Shown: piece after piece, positions 35,322 through 44,567 of the stretch
Layout: every line of letters begins with the position of its first letter
Numbering within the stretch: position 1 is the stretch's first letter
NCBI RefSeq assembly: GCF_002904295.1
Contig: NZ_PPHG01000087.1
Coordinates: 1-64,000 of the forward strand
Length of the DNA: 64,000 nucleotides
Direction of reading: 5' to 3'
From: Amycolatopsis sp. CA-128772
GTDB lineage: Bacteria > Actinomycetota > Actinomycetes > Mycobacteriales > Pseudonocardiaceae
Notes under the pieces: generated by a model
Database searches by the model: none
Seen by the model: the letters and a program-made list of their open reading frames with translations, nothing else
What the model was told of the DNA's origin: nothing
Position numbers and translations under genes: made by a program

Positions 35322-36139
35322 CGCGGTCGTGGGTGCGGCCCACGGTCGCCGTGGTGGTCGGTGCGGTGTTCTTCGTGCCGCTGTACCTGGTGCTGGCCAA
35401 CGTGGTCAAGGAAGGTTCCCTGATCGCGAGGGAACCGGCGTCGCTGCCGGTGCCGCCGACGCTGGCGAACATCCACGCGGTCCTGACCCGCCCGGACGGC
35501 CTGTTCTGGGTGAGCCTCACCAACAGCATCGTGGTGACGGTGCTGTCGATCCTGGTCCTCACGGTGTTGTCGGCCATGCTGGGCCACTACCTGGCGCGTT
35601 CGGGCCGGCGGTGGACGAAGGTGCTGACCCTGGTGCTCCTGGCCGGGCTGATGATCCCGCCGCAGGTGATCCTGATCCCGATCACGGACGTCCTCCGCAT
35701 CACCCACCTGATGGCGACGCTGCAGGGGCTGATCCTGTTCAACGTCGGGTATTACGTACCGTTCGGCGTGTTCGTGTTCACGGGGTTCATCCGCGGCGTA
35801 CCGGTGGACCTGGAGGAGGCGGCCCTGCTCGACGGCGCCGGCCGCATGCAGGTGTTCTGGCGAGTGGTGTTCCCGCTGCTCCGCCCGGCAACGGCCTCGG
35901 TGCTCATCTTCCTGGGCGTGTGGATCTGGAACGACTTCATCGACCCGCTGATCATCCTGGGCCCGAGCCAGGGAACGACGATCACGACGGGGATCTACCG
36001 GTCGATCGGCCAGTACCAGGCGGACCTCGGAAGCGTGTTCGCGTTGATGTTCCTGGCGACGCTGCCGGTGCTGATCTTCTACCTGGCGCTGCAGAAGCAG
36101 TTTGTGAAGGGCCTGACGGGAGGGGCGACGAAGGGTTGA
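35318..36139 (+). CDS. Sugar ABC permease (MalG/UgpE-type)
   Basis: This 273-residue permease has six membrane helices and the EAA-loop EEAALLDGAGRMQVFWRVVFPLLRPA. The GTG start overlaps the stop of the preceding permease and is preceded by GGGAGG. Together the pair forms the membrane part of the presumed alpha-galactoside importer. No ATPase gene follows. Confidence 0.92.
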   Translation: MTRSWVRPTVAVVVGAVFFVPLYLVLANVVKEGSLIAREPASLPVPPTLANIHAVLTRPDGLFWVSLTNSIVVTVLSILVLTVLSAMLGHYLARSGRRWTKVLTLVLLAGLMIPPQVILIPITDVLRITHLMATLQGLILFNVGYYVPFGVFVFTGFIRGVPVDLEEAALLDGAGRMQVFWRVVFPLLRPATASVLIFLGVWIWNDFIDPLIILGPSQGTTITTGIYRSIGQYQADLGSVFALMFLATLPVLIFYLALQKQFVKGLTGGATKG

Positions 36140-36154
36140 GCAGTGCTCTTGTGA

Positions 36155-36211
36155 GAGAGCACCGCTCACGCACCCCAACGAGCACTGCACGAAACCGAGA
36201 GCACCGCTCAC
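36155..36211. repeat. Two copies of a 15-bp intergenic repeat
   Basis: GAGAGCACCGCTCAC occurs at 36155-36169 and 36197-36211, with related GAGCAGTGCTC and GAGCACTGCAC elements around 36138 and 36180. They fill the 99-base gap between the convergent permease and ABC-F genes. No function is known to me. Confidence 0.85.
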
Positions 36212-36238
36212 ACCGCCGACAAGCCGAACCTCAAGCCG

Positions 36239-37876
36239 TCAAAGCTCGCGGACCTTCCCCCCGTCAACCTCCAGCCGCCGCGTCACGTGGACCGCGTCCA
36301 GCATGCGGCGGTCGTGGGTCACCAGGAGCAGCGTCCCCGGGTACTTGTCCAGCGCCGCCTCCAGCTGCTCGATCGCCGGCAGGTCCAGGTGGTTCGTCGG
36401 CTCGTCCAGCACCAGCAGGTTCACCCCCCGCGCCTGCAGCAGGGCCAACGCCGCCCGCGTCCGCTCCCCCGGGGACAGCGTCGCCGCCGAGCGCAGCACG
36501 TGCGCGGCCTTCAACCCGAACTTCGCCAGCAGCGTCCGGACCTCGGCGTCGGCCAGCTCCGGCACCTCCCGCGCGAACGCCGAAGCCAGCGGCACGTCGT
36601 CCAGGAACAGCCGCCGGGCCTGGTCGACCTCGCCGACCACAACGCCCGGCCCGAGCGCGGACGAACCCGCCGAAAGCTCGACCCGGCCCAGCAGCGCCGC
36701 CAAGAGCGTCGACTTGCCGGACCCGTTCGCGCCCGTGATGGCGACCTTGTCCGCCCAGTCGATCTGCAGGTCGACCGGCCCGAGCGTGAACCCGCCCCGC
36801 CGGACCTGCGCCTCGCGCAGCGTCGCGACCACCGCCCCCGCCCGCGGCGCCGCGGCGATCTCCATCCGCAGCTCCCACTCCTTGCGGGGCTCCTCCACAA
36901 CGTCCAGCCGCTCGATCATCCGGTCGGTCTGCCGCGCCTTCGACGCCTGCTTCTCGGTGGCCTCGCTGCGAAACTTACGCGCCACCTTGTCGTTGTCGGG
37001 CTGCTTCCGGCGGGCGTTCTTGACGCCCTTCTCCATCCACGCCCGCTGCATCCGCCCCCGCGCCTCCAGCGAAGCCTTCGTGTCGGCGTACTCCTCGTAC
37101 TCCTCGCGCGCGTGCCGCCGGGCGACTTCGCGCTCCTCGAGGTACGCCTCGTACCCTCCGCCGTAGACGTTGACCTGCTGCTGCGCCAGGTCCAGCTCGA
37201 CGACGCGGTCGACGGTCCGGGCCAGGAACTCGCGGTCGTGGCTGACGAGCACGGTCGCCGCGCGCAGGCCGGACACGAACCGCTCGAGGCGGGCCAGGCC
37301 GTCCAGGTCGAGGTCGTTGGTCGGCTCGTCGAGCAGGAAGACGTCGTAGCGGCTCAGCAGCAGCGACGCGAGCCCCGCGCGCGCCGCCTGGCCGCCCGAC
37401 AGCGACGTCATCGGCTGCTCGAGATCGACGTCGAGGCCCAGGTCAGCGGCCACTTCGGCGGCCCGGTCGTCGAGGTCGGCGCCGCCGAGGGCGAGCCACC
37501 GGTCGAGGGCCGCGGCGTACTCGTCGTCCGCGCCCGCTTCGCCGGCGGTGAGCGCCGAAGTCGCCGAATCGAGGTCGGCCTGCGCCGCCGAGACGCCGGT
37601 GCGGCGCGCCAGGAAGGCCCGCACCGACTCGCCCTCCCGCCGTTCCGGTTCCTGCGGCAGGTGCCCGACGGTCGCCGACGGCGGGTTCAGCCGGATCTCG
37701 CCGCTGTCCGGTCTGGCCAGCCCGGCCAGCGTCCGCAGGAGGGTCGACTTGCCGGCGCCGTTGACGCCGACCAGGCCGACGACGTCCCCCGGCGCCACGA
37801 CGAGGTCCAAGCCGGAGAAGAGGATGCGGTCACCGTGGCCCGCGGCCAGGTCCTTCGCGACGAGTGTTGCGCTCAT
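36239..37876 (-). CDS. ABC-F family ATPase (ribosome-associated)
   Basis: This 545-residue protein consists of two ATPase domains in one chain and no membrane segments. Domain 1 has GVNGAGKSTLL, LSGGQAARAGLASLLLS and VFLLDEPTNDLDLDGL; domain 2 has GANGSGKSTLL, LSPGERTRAALALLQ and LLVLDEPTNHLDLPAIEQLE. The basic linker between them (ARRKQPDNDKVARKFRSEATEKQASKA region) is the ABC-F hallmark. Such proteins act at the ribosome, either in translation control or in protection from antibiotics; which applies here cannot be told. It is monocistronic and divergent from the PaaX regulator. Confidence 0.9.
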   Translation of the reverse strand: MSATLVAKDLAAGHGDRILFSGLDLVVAPGDVVGLVGVNGAGKSTLLRTLAGLARPDSGEIRLNPPSATVGHLPQEPERREGESVRAFLARRTGVSAAQADLDSATSALTAGEAGADDEYAAALDRWLALGGADLDDRAAEVAADLGLDVDLEQPMTSLSGGQAARAGLASLLLSRYDVFLLDEPTNDLDLDGLARLERFVSGLRAATVLVSHDREFLARTVDRVVELDLAQQQVNVYGGGYEAYLEEREVARRHAREEYEEYADTKASLEARGRMQRAWMEKGVKNARRKQPDNDKVARKFRSEATEKQASKARQTDRMIERLDVVEEPRKEWELRMEIAAAPRAGAVVATLREAQVRRGGFTLGPVDLQIDWADKVAITGANGSGKSTLLAALLGRVELSAGSSALGPGVVVGEVDQARRLFLDDVPLASAFAREVPELADAEVRTLLAKFGLKAAHVLRSAATLSPGERTRAALALLQARGVNLLVLDEPTNHLDLPAIEQLEAALDKYPGTLLLVTHDRRMLDAVHVTRRLEVDGGKVREL

Positions 37877-38022
37877 GAGGTAGCCGAGTCTACGACCCCG
37901 CGGCGAACTGTCAGATCAAGGTCAAAACCACCGACAGTGTGTGTCCCGTGGCGCTTTGATCACTCACTGTGGGTACCCTGTTCGGTTGTCAGTCCCGCAG
38001 CGCAGTGAGGTCGGTGAACAGC

Positions 38023-38934
38023 ATGGGCGAGCCCGCTCCCCCGGTCACCCTCGGCCGCAGGCCGAAGCCGAGGGAAGGCCGGTCGTCCGCGCCCCGGCCC
38101 ACCGTGAGCCGGCGCCGGGAGGTCAGCCACGCCAGCGCGCGGTCGCTGCTGATGACCGTGCTCGGCGAGTACGCGCTGCCGCGCGACACCCCGGTCTGGA
38201 CGTCGATGCTCGTCGAGGTGCTGGGCATCCTCGACATCGAGGAAAAGTCGGCGCGGCAGGCCCTCGCCCGCTCGGCCGCCGAAGGCTGGGTGGTCTCCGA
38301 ACGCGTCGGGCGCCGCGTGCGCTGGTCGCTGACCCCGCCGGGGCGCCGCCTGCTGACCGAGGGCGCCGACCGGATCTACGCGTTCGGCCGCGAAGAACGC
38401 CGCTGGAACGGGCAGTGGCTGATGCTGATCGTCTCGGTGCCCGAGGCCAAGCGCGACCTGCGGCACCGCCTGCGCACGCGGCTGACCTGGGCGGGCTTCG
38501 GCTCGCCGGTGGCCGGTGTGTGGGTGAGCCCGGACCTGTCCCGCCAGCGGGAGGCCCAGCAGATCGTCAGCGAACTGGGCCTCGACGCGCAGGCGATGTC
38601 GTTCACCGCGGCGTACGGCGAGGTGGGCGAGCAGGAGTCGATGGTCGCCCGGTCGTGGGACCTGACCGAGCTCAAGGACCGCTACGAGGACTTCATCGAC
38701 CGGTTCACCGGCCTGCACCCGACCGGCGGCCGGGCGGTGCTGCGGGCGCAGACCGAGCTCGTCCACGAGTGGCGGCGGTTCCCGTTCCTCGACCCGCAGC
38801 TGCCCGCCGAGCTCCTGCCGGCGAAGTGGAGCGGGACGAAAGCGGCGGAACTGTTCCATCACAAACACGTCGACTGGCGCCCCGAGGCCCAGCAGTATTG
38901 GGACGACATCGTCGAAGCCGAAGAAGCAGGGTGA
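38023..38934 (+). CDS. PaaX family transcriptional regulator
   Basis: This protein of about 303 residues begins with a basic, disordered lead, then a winged-helix domain (ARSLLMTVLGEYALPRDTPVWTSMLVEVLGIL ... KSARQALARSAAEGWVVSERVGRR) and the PaaX C-terminal domain (WLMLIVSVPEAKRDLRHRLRTRLTWAGFG). PaaX represses phenylacetate catabolism genes in response to phenylacetyl-CoA; members in actinomycetes often sit beside acyl-CoA enzymes. Here an enoyl-CoA hydratase gene follows two bases after the stop, so the regulator probably controls its own operon. The ATG at 38023 was taken; a GTG nine bases upstream is possible. Confidence 0.9.
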   Translation: MGEPAPPVTLGRRPKPREGRSSAPRPTVSRRREVSHASARSLLMTVLGEYALPRDTPVWTSMLVEVLGILDIEEKSARQALARSAAEGWVVSERVGRRVRWSLTPPGRRLLTEGADRIYAFGREERRWNGQWLMLIVSVPEAKRDLRHRLRTRLTWAGFGSPVAGVWVSPDLSRQREAQQIVSELGLDAQAMSFTAAYGEVGEQESMVARSWDLTELKDRYEDFIDRFTGLHPTGGRAVLRAQTELVHEWRRFPFLDPQLPAELLPAKWSGTKAAELFHHKHVDWRPEAQQYWDDIVEAEEAG

Positions 38935-38936
38935 AC

Positions 38937-39716
38937 ATGACTCAGCAGGTCCGCCTCGATCGTGACGGCGGGCTCGCCGTCCTGACCGTCGACGCTCCGC
39001 CGTTGAACCTCTACACGGCCTCGCTGCAGTCCGAACTCGCCGTGGCGATCGGCGAGCTGGAGGCCGAACCCGCGCGGGCGCTGCTGATCCGCGCCGAGGG
39101 CAAGATCGTCAGCGGCGGCGTCGACGTCTCCCTGTTCGACGCCCAGGGTTCGCCCGCCGAGGCGAAGGTGCTGTTCGACGAGATGCTGGCGGTGCCGGAC
39201 CGGATCGCGGCGCTGCCGTTCCCGACCGTCTTCGCGGCGCACGGCCTGTGCCTGACCTGGGCGTTCGAGGTCGCGGTGGCCTGCGACCTCATCCTCGCCG
39301 CCACGCGCGCGAAGTTCGGCCTGGTCGAGAAGGTCGTCGGCCTGACGCCGACCATGGGCGGCACGCAGCGGCTCGCGGCCCGGGCGGGCGTCGGGCGCGC
39401 GAAGGAGTTCGTGATGACCGGCGACACCTACGACGCCGCGACGCTCGAGCGCTGGAACGTCGTCAACCGCGTGCTGCCGGACGAGGGGTTCGACGACGCG
39501 GCGCGGGCGTTCGCCCGGCGGCTGGCCGACGGCCCGACCCGCGCCCACGCGGCGACCAAGCGCGTCCTCGACCACTTCGCCGCCGGCGGCGTCCCGGAGG
39601 CGAACGCGCACATCACCACGATCGCGGCCGAGCTCTTCGAAACCGAAGATCTCCGCCACGCCGTGAAGTCGTTCTTGGCCGAGGGGCCGGGGAAAGCGAC
39701 GTTCTCGGGACGTTAA
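38937..39716 (+). CDS. Enoyl-CoA hydratase/isomerase family protein
   Basis: This 259-residue crotonase-fold protein shows the family regions: PPLNLYTASLQSELAVAI, an oxyanion-hole segment AEGKIVSGGVDVSLF, HGLCLTWAFEVAVACDLILAA, and GLTPTMGGTQRLAARAG. The segment following HG is GLCLTWAFE rather than the usual G-rich GGGLELALACD, so activity may differ from classical hydration. It is coupled to the PaaX regulator and could act in degradation of an aromatic or acyl-CoA compound. Confidence 0.88.
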   Translation: MTQQVRLDRDGGLAVLTVDAPPLNLYTASLQSELAVAIGELEAEPARALLIRAEGKIVSGGVDVSLFDAQGSPAEAKVLFDEMLAVPDRIAALPFPTVFAAHGLCLTWAFEVAVACDLILAATRAKFGLVEKVVGLTPTMGGTQRLAARAGVGRAKEFVMTGDTYDAATLERWNVVNRVLPDEGFDDAARAFARRLADGPTRAHAATKRVLDHFAAGGVPEANAHITTIAAELFETEDLRHAVKSFLAEGPGKATFSGR

Positions 39717-39783
39717 CAGTCCGTTCGGACAGCGGTTTCCGCCGTTCGGGCGTGCGCGGTTCTCCCCGGCCCGGGTTACATTC

Positions 39784-39803
39784 GACGTGGTCTAGACCAC
39801 GTC
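39784..39803. promoter_or_regulatory. DasR operator (dre site) of the chitinase
   Basis: GACGTGGTCTAGACCACGTC is a perfect 20-base palindrome containing TGGTCTAGACCA, the core of the known DasR-responsive element (ACTGGTCTAGACCACT-type). It lies 31 bases upstream of the chitinase ATG. DasR, a GntR-type sensor of N-acetylglucosamine metabolites, would repress here. Confidence 0.9.
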
Positions 39804-39834
39804 GTCCCCGCCTCGTGCCGCTTGGAGAACCGCC

Positions 39835-42090
39835 ATGAGACGCACTCCCGCACGACTACGCTCCGCGCTCGCCGCCTTGCTGATCGCAGCCGGCGGCACC
39901 GCGGCGCTCGCGCCACCCGCTGCCGCCGCCGGTTCGCTGACCGCCACCCTGGCGATGAGCGGCACCACCGGCACGTACACCGTCGCCAACACCGGCACGG
40001 CGTCGGTGAGCAACTGGGCCATCACCTTCACGCTGCCCGCCGGCGTCACCGCGTCGACCGGCGAAAACGGCACGATCACCCAGAACGGCACCCAGGTCAC
40101 GCTGACCCCCGCCTACTACATCGCGACACTGGCGCCGGGCCGCACGACCTACCCGTACAGCCCGACGTTCCGGCTCAGCGCGGCCGCCACGCCGGCGCAG
40201 TGCCGCGTCGACAACGCCAACTGCGACGGATCACCGGACACGCCACCGGGCGCGCCGGCGAACCTCCGCCTGGTCGCGAAGACGACCAAGACGGTCGCGC
40301 TGGCCTGGAACGCGTCCACCGCCGGCTCGCTGCCGGTGACCGGGTACGACGTCTACCAGGGCACCGTCCTCGCCACGTCGGTGAGCGGCACGAGCGCCAC
40401 GATTTCCGGGCTCACGCCGGGTACCGCGTACTCGTTCACGGTGAAGGCCAAGGACGCCAAGGGGAACACGTCCCCGGCGAGCGGCGCACTGGCCGTCACG
40501 ACCAACAACCCGGCCGACGACACCCAGCCGCCGTCGGCGCCGACCGGGCTGCGCTCGACGGCCGCGGACTCGGCCAGCGTTTCCCTGACGTGGACCGCGT
40601 CGACCGACAACACCGGCGTGGTCAGCTACGACGTCTACCGCGGTTCCACTTTGGCCACGACGGTGACGACGACGGGTGCGGTGGTGACCGGCCTGGCACC
40701 GTCCACTTCGTACACCTTCACGGTCCGGGCGCGCGACGGCTACGACAACGTGTCGCCGCCCAGCGCGGCCGTCACCGCGAAGACCGGCGACATCGTTTCG
40801 GGCTACGCGAAGGTCGGGTACTTCGTGCAGTGGGGCATCTACGGACGCCAGTTCTTCGTGAAGAACCTGGAGACTTCGGGCGCGGCGGCGAAGCTGACGC
40901 ACCTGCTGTACGCGTTCGAGAACATCGATCCGGTGAACCTGACCTGCCTGTCCGGGGTCACGAAGGGCACCACGGCGAACCCCCAGGACCCGAACCAGGG
41001 TGACGGCGCCGGGGACGCCGAAGCCGACTACTCACGGCCGTTCTCGGCGGCGCAGTCGGTCGACGGTGTGGCCGACACGGGCTGGGAGTCGTTGCGCGGC
41101 AACTTCAACCAGCTCAAGAAGCTCAAGGCGAAGCACCCGAACCTGAAGGTGCTGGTGTCGCTGGGCGGCTGGACGTACTCGAAGTACTTTTCGGACGTCG
41201 CGGCCACGGACGCGTCGCGCAAGAAGTTCGTCGCGTCCTGTGTGGACACCTGGCTGAAGGGCAACATCGCTTCGTACGGCGGCGCGGGCGGCCCCGGCAC
41301 GGCGGCCGGCATCTTCGACGGCATCGATATCGACTGGGAGTGGCCGGCGAGCGGCGACGGGCACCCGGGCAACCACTGGAGCCCGAACGACAAGGCGAAC
41401 CTGACCGCGCTGCTGGCCGAGTTCCGCACGCAGCTGGACGCGTACGGCGCGACGACCGGCAAGCGTTACCAGCTGCACGCGTTCACCCCAGCCGACCCGG
41501 CCAAGGTCGCGTCGGGCTGGGACCTGCCGAAGGTGTTCGACTACCTGGACGTGGCGAACGTGCAGGGGTACGACTTCCACGGTTCGGGCAGCGACAACTC
41601 GTGGGAGCCGAACCGCACCGGTCACCAGGGCAACCTGTACGCCGACGCGGACGACCCGTACAACTTCCACTTCAGTGCGGAAAGCGCGATCAACGCGTAC
41701 ACGAACGCCGGCGTCGACCCCCGGCGCCTGACGCTCGGCCTGGCGTTCTACGGCCGCGGCTGGCAGGGCGTCACCGACGGCGGCAAGAGCGGCGAATGGC
41801 AGTCGGCCACCGGCGCGGCCCCGGGCCAGTTCGCCGAGGAAGCGGGCACCCGCGGCTACGCGAACCTGCTGGCCAGCGTCCCCAACTGCACGGTCCACCA
41901 CGACACGGCCGCGGTGGCAACATCGTGCTACACCGGCAACGGCGGCCAGTGGTGGACGTACGACGACGCCTGGTCCATCGGGCTGAAGACAACGTGGCTG
42001 AAGTCGCGCGGCCTGCTCGGCGTAATGGCGTGGGAGATGTCGGGCGACACCGGCGCGTTGATGAACGCGGTGAGCGCCGGGCTCGGCTGA
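39835..42090 (+). CDS. Secreted GH18 chitinase with carbohydrate-binding and FnIII domains
   Basis: This 751-residue enzyme has a signal peptide (about 1-32, ending PAAAA), a CBM2-like beta-sandwich (33-125), two fibronectin type III domains (about 138-225 and 233-318) and a GH18 catalytic domain (325-750). The catalytic motif DGIDIDWEWP (DxxDxDxE) is intact, with YVDVANVQGYDFHG-like and LGVMAWEMSGD barrel strands. It cleaves chitin outside the cell. Control by N-acetylglucosamine status is indicated by the DasR-type operator just upstream. GGAGA precedes the ATG. Confidence 0.95.
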   Translation: MRRTPARLRSALAALLIAAGGTAALAPPAAAAGSLTATLAMSGTTGTYTVANTGTASVSNWAITFTLPAGVTASTGENGTITQNGTQVTLTPAYYIATLAPGRTTYPYSPTFRLSAAATPAQCRVDNANCDGSPDTPPGAPANLRLVAKTTKTVALAWNASTAGSLPVTGYDVYQGTVLATSVSGTSATISGLTPGTAYSFTVKAKDAKGNTSPASGALAVTTNNPADDTQPPSAPTGLRSTAADSASVSLTWTASTDNTGVVSYDVYRGSTLATTVTTTGAVVTGLAPSTSYTFTVRARDGYDNVSPPSAAVTAKTGDIVSGYAKVGYFVQWGIYGRQFFVKNLETSGAAAKLTHLLYAFENIDPVNLTCLSGVTKGTTANPQDPNQGDGAGDAEADYSRPFSAAQSVDGVADTGWESLRGNFNQLKKLKAKHPNLKVLVSLGGWTYSKYFSDVAATDASRKKFVASCVDTWLKGNIASYGGAGGPGTAAGIFDGIDIDWEWPASGDGHPGNHWSPNDKANLTALLAEFRTQLDAYGATTGKRYQLHAFTPADPAKVASGWDLPKVFDYLDVANVQGYDFHGSGSDNSWEPNRTGHQGNLYADADDPYNFHFSAESAINAYTNAGVDPRRLTLGLAFYGRGWQGVTDGGKSGEWQSATGAAPGQFAEEAGTRGYANLLASVPNCTVHHDTAAVATSCYTGNGGQWWTYDDAWSIGLKTTWLKSRGLLGVMAWEMSGDTGALMNAVSAGLG

Positions 42091-42100
42091 GGTAGTCGTT

Positions 42101-42132
42101 CAGCCCGCTGGATCACCGTATCCAGCGGGCTG
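42101..42132 (+). terminator. Terminator hairpin after the chitinase
   Basis: CAGCCCGCTGGAT and its perfect 13-base complement flank a 6-base loop, 10 bases after the chitinase stop. No T-run follows. Confidence 0.85.
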
Positions 42133-42259
42133 GACGCGCGCCCCGCAATCAGGGGTGACCTTGGCCTGTTTTCGCAGGTCAGGACGACTGGGCACCCTGG
42201 TTGCACGGGGGGTTGAGGGGCACGCTAAAGTACTTTCACGCACTCAGGCAGTGCGGGTC

Positions 42260-42333
<74 letters not shown>

Positions 42334-42347
42334 CGGACGCACTTGCA

Positions 42348-42378
42348 GGGCCCGTGAGCATCCACCGCTCACGGGCCC
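42348..42378 (+). terminator. Terminator hairpin after tRNA-Pro
   Basis: GGGCCCGTGAGC and its exact complement flank a 7-base loop, followed by TTTGTGTT. It starts 15 bases after the tRNA, as expected for a monocistronic tRNA gene. Confidence 0.9.
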
Positions 42379-42494
42379 TTTGTGTTGACTTCCTCGCCCC
42401 AGGAAAGTTGATCTTCCGCCTGGTTCGCTTCTCCGTTGTCCGGGCTTGGCGTACGGGACGAGGCCGGGTGAAGACAGTGATCGGCGAGCCGAAG

Positions 42495-42528
42495 GCACCC
42501 TGCGGGCGGAAGTGGGCTCGCAGGGTGC
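42495..42528 (-). terminator. Terminator hairpin of the small secreted protein gene
   Basis: GCACCCTGCG and its perfect complement flank a 14-base loop, directly downstream (minus strand) of the secreted-protein stop. Nothing else is seen between 42379 and 42494. Confidence 0.7.
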
Positions 42529-42536
42529 GCCTGTGT

Positions 42537-43088
42537 TCAGTAGTTCAGCGTCGCGGTGTAGGCCGGTGCGCTTGTCGAGTCGCAGCGGGCGATCACGGTG
42601 GCGTCGAGGTGCGTCGGTTCACCCGCCGCATCGAAACTGATGCTGCGGACGGTGAACTCGCCGTAGGTGGTGCCGCATCCGCGGCCTTCACCGTCGACCC
42701 TCAGCCCGGGGGCGGTCGCCGTGGCGCCGGGGTAGCTGGTTGCGTTGGTGTAGTGGCCGGCGTGCAGCCGCTGTCCGCTGGGCGGGCTCAGGTAGACCGC
42801 CCAGTACGTGCCGGCGTACGGCCCGCCGTGGCGAGGTTCGAGGACGTTGAAGCGAACGGCCGTGTTGCCCCAGTAGTTCTCCAGCACGAAATCCGCGGTG
42901 GCGGTGCTGTAGTGCTCGGCGTTTCCTTGGCCGAGGTAGTCGCCGACCTCGCTGGTGTAGCTGTATGCCGGTGAACCGGTCGCTGCCGACGCCGGCGCGG
43001 CCGCGGGCAGCAGCGTGGTGGTTGCGGTCGCGACGAGCGCAACCGCGCCGGCAAGTCTTCGGGGCGAGCGGCGGCGAGTGAAGTTCAC
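42537..43088 (-). CDS. Small secreted protein of unknown function
   Basis: This 183-residue protein has a clear Sec signal peptide: RRRSPRRLAGAVALVATATTTLL followed by PAAAPASAA. The mature part of about 145 residues is rich in Tyr, Thr and Gly, looks beta-stranded and has two cysteines (in EGRGCGTTYGEF and VIARCDSTS) that could form a disulfide. I do not recognise the family. The GTG at 43088 was chosen because GGAGGGG lies upstream and the signal peptide begins there. It is divergent from the methyltransferase gene. Confidence 0.7.
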   Translation of the reverse strand: MNFTRRRSPRRLAGAVALVATATTTLLPAAAPASAATGSPAYSYTSEVGDYLGQGNAEHYSTATADFVLENYWGNTAVRFNVLEPRHGGPYAGTYWAVYLSPPSGQRLHAGHYTNATSYPGATATAPGLRVDGEGRGCGTTYGEFTVRSISFDAAGEPTHLDATVIARCDSTSAPAYTATLNY

Positions 43089-43314
43089 GGGTTCCCCTCC
43101 AGGTTGCGGGCGATCGTGGGTGATCGCACGCCTCTGCCTGTACCCGGTTCTCGTAAGGGCCAACCACATTGCGAACACCGGGGTCCTTCGGCAGCGAACT
43201 GAATGGGGAAAACCCGCCCCCCGTCCTGGAGACCGGGGGTACGCCCGTCCGGCTCAACCGGGAGCGGCCCGCGAACCGCTAAGGTGTTCGCCGTCGTCGA
43301 GGGTGGGAGGCTGC

Positions 43315-44136
43315 GTGAACGAAGAAACCGATGCCGACTGGATTCCGGCCGGGGCTGATCTCTCGCGACCCAGTGCCGCTCGGATCTACGACTACCTGCT
43401 CGGCGGGGCGCACAACCTCGCCCCCGATCGGGAAGTCGCCCGGAGGCTCGAGGCCATCCAGCCGCAAGTTGCCGGTGTGGCCAGACGCAACCGTGCGTTC
43501 CTCAGGCGGGTGGTGCGGTTCCTGCTCGAGCAGGGCGTCCGGCAGTTCCTCGACCTCGGCTCCGGCATCCCCACCGTCGGCAACGTGCACGAGGTTGCCC
43601 AGGAGGTCGATCCCGAGGCCAAAGTCGTCTACGTCGACTACGAACCCGTTGCCGTCGCCCACAGCGTCATGCTGCTCAAGGGCAACCCGCACGCCGCAGC
43701 CGTCGAAGCCGATGCCACCGATACCGGCGCCGTCCTCAAGTCGGCGCCGGTCACCGAACTGCTCGACCTGAGCCGGCCCATCGGGCTGCTCGCCATCACC
43801 CTCGGGCACTACCTGCCCGAGGTTCGCGGGGTCTTCGCGGCCTACCGGGACGCTCTCGCGCCCGGCAGCTACCTCGCGCTCACCCACCTCACCAACGACT
43901 TCGCCGTCCTCAGCGACCCTCGCGTCGCCGAGACCATGCGCAGCACCCAGGACAACATCTACCCGCGCACGAAAGACGAGGTGCTTGCCCTCTTCGACGG
44001 CTTCGAGCTCGTCGAGCCCGGGCTGACCACCTCCGCGAACTGGCGGCCCGATCGGCTCGCCGCCGTGGTCGATCCCGAAGCGGACGGCCTCTACGCCGGG
44101 GTCGGGCGGAAGCCCCATGCAGCACTACAAACGTAA
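43315..44136 (+). CDS. SAM-dependent methyltransferase, DUF574 family
   Basis: This 273-residue protein fits the actinobacterial DUF574 (Methyltransf_19) family: PSAARIYDYLLGGAHNLAPDREVA near the start, the SAM-binding strand RQFLDLGSGIPTVGNVHEVAQ, and VVYVDYEPVAVAHS. Targets of this large family are mostly unknown. The GTG start has GGGAGG nine bases upstream. Its 3' end overlaps the convergent small gene by 12 bases. Confidence 0.9.
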   Translation: MNEETDADWIPAGADLSRPSAARIYDYLLGGAHNLAPDREVARRLEAIQPQVAGVARRNRAFLRRVVRFLLEQGVRQFLDLGSGIPTVGNVHEVAQEVDPEAKVVYVDYEPVAVAHSVMLLKGNPHAAAVEADATDTGAVLKSAPVTELLDLSRPIGLLAITLGHYLPEVRGVFAAYRDALAPGSYLALTHLTNDFAVLSDPRVAETMRSTQDNIYPRTKDEVLALFDGFELVEPGLTTSANWRPDRLAAVVDPEADGLYAGVGRKPHAALQT

Positions 44137-44511
44137 GGGAGCGCCTGACAAGAGGAACGCCGACGTCCAGCCGGCCAGCTCCGTCAGCCGGCCGGTCAGC
44201 TCCTCGATCTCGGCCCAGCGGCGGTGCTCCCGCTCCACGTCCGGCACCAGGAAGTCCTCCACCAGCAACAGGAGCGTGGCGATCTCGTAGGCGACGTCGG
44301 CGAGCTGCAGGAACGGCCGGTACTCGGTCTCCGTGCCCGTCCCGTGCCGCGCCGCCCAGTCGCGGGCGCCGTGGCCGGCCGTCCGGCACACCGACGCCAC
44401 CGTCCGGCGGAGGTCGGCCCGGCGGGAACCCGGCGCCCCTTCGGCCAGCGGGGCGACGTTCCAGGCCACCGACAGCAGGCAGCACCCGGCGTCGTCCATC
44501 GACTCGTTCAT
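44125..44511 (-). CDS. Conserved-type small hypothetical protein
   Basis: This 128-residue, mostly helical protein begins MNESMDDAGCCLLSVAWNVAPL. It contains ADVAYEIATLLLLVEDFLVPDVEREHRRWAEIEELTGRL, with a vicinal Cys-Cys pair near the N-terminus. I do not recognise the family, and there are no membrane segments of sufficient length. The coding strand has normal third-position G+C bias. It overlaps the convergent methyltransferase gene by 12 bases and lies downstream of the broken esterase. Confidence 0.6.
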   Translation of the reverse strand: MNESMDDAGCCLLSVAWNVAPLAEGAPGSRRADLRRTVASVCRTAGHGARDWAARHGTGTETEYRPFLQLADVAYEIATLLLLVEDFLVPDVEREHRRWAEIEELTGRLTELAGWTSAFLLSGAPLRL

Positions 44512-44567
44512 CACCCGGCGTACTCTGCGGACCCGCGGGCACAAGTCCGCCGTTCCGACGCGCCCGG

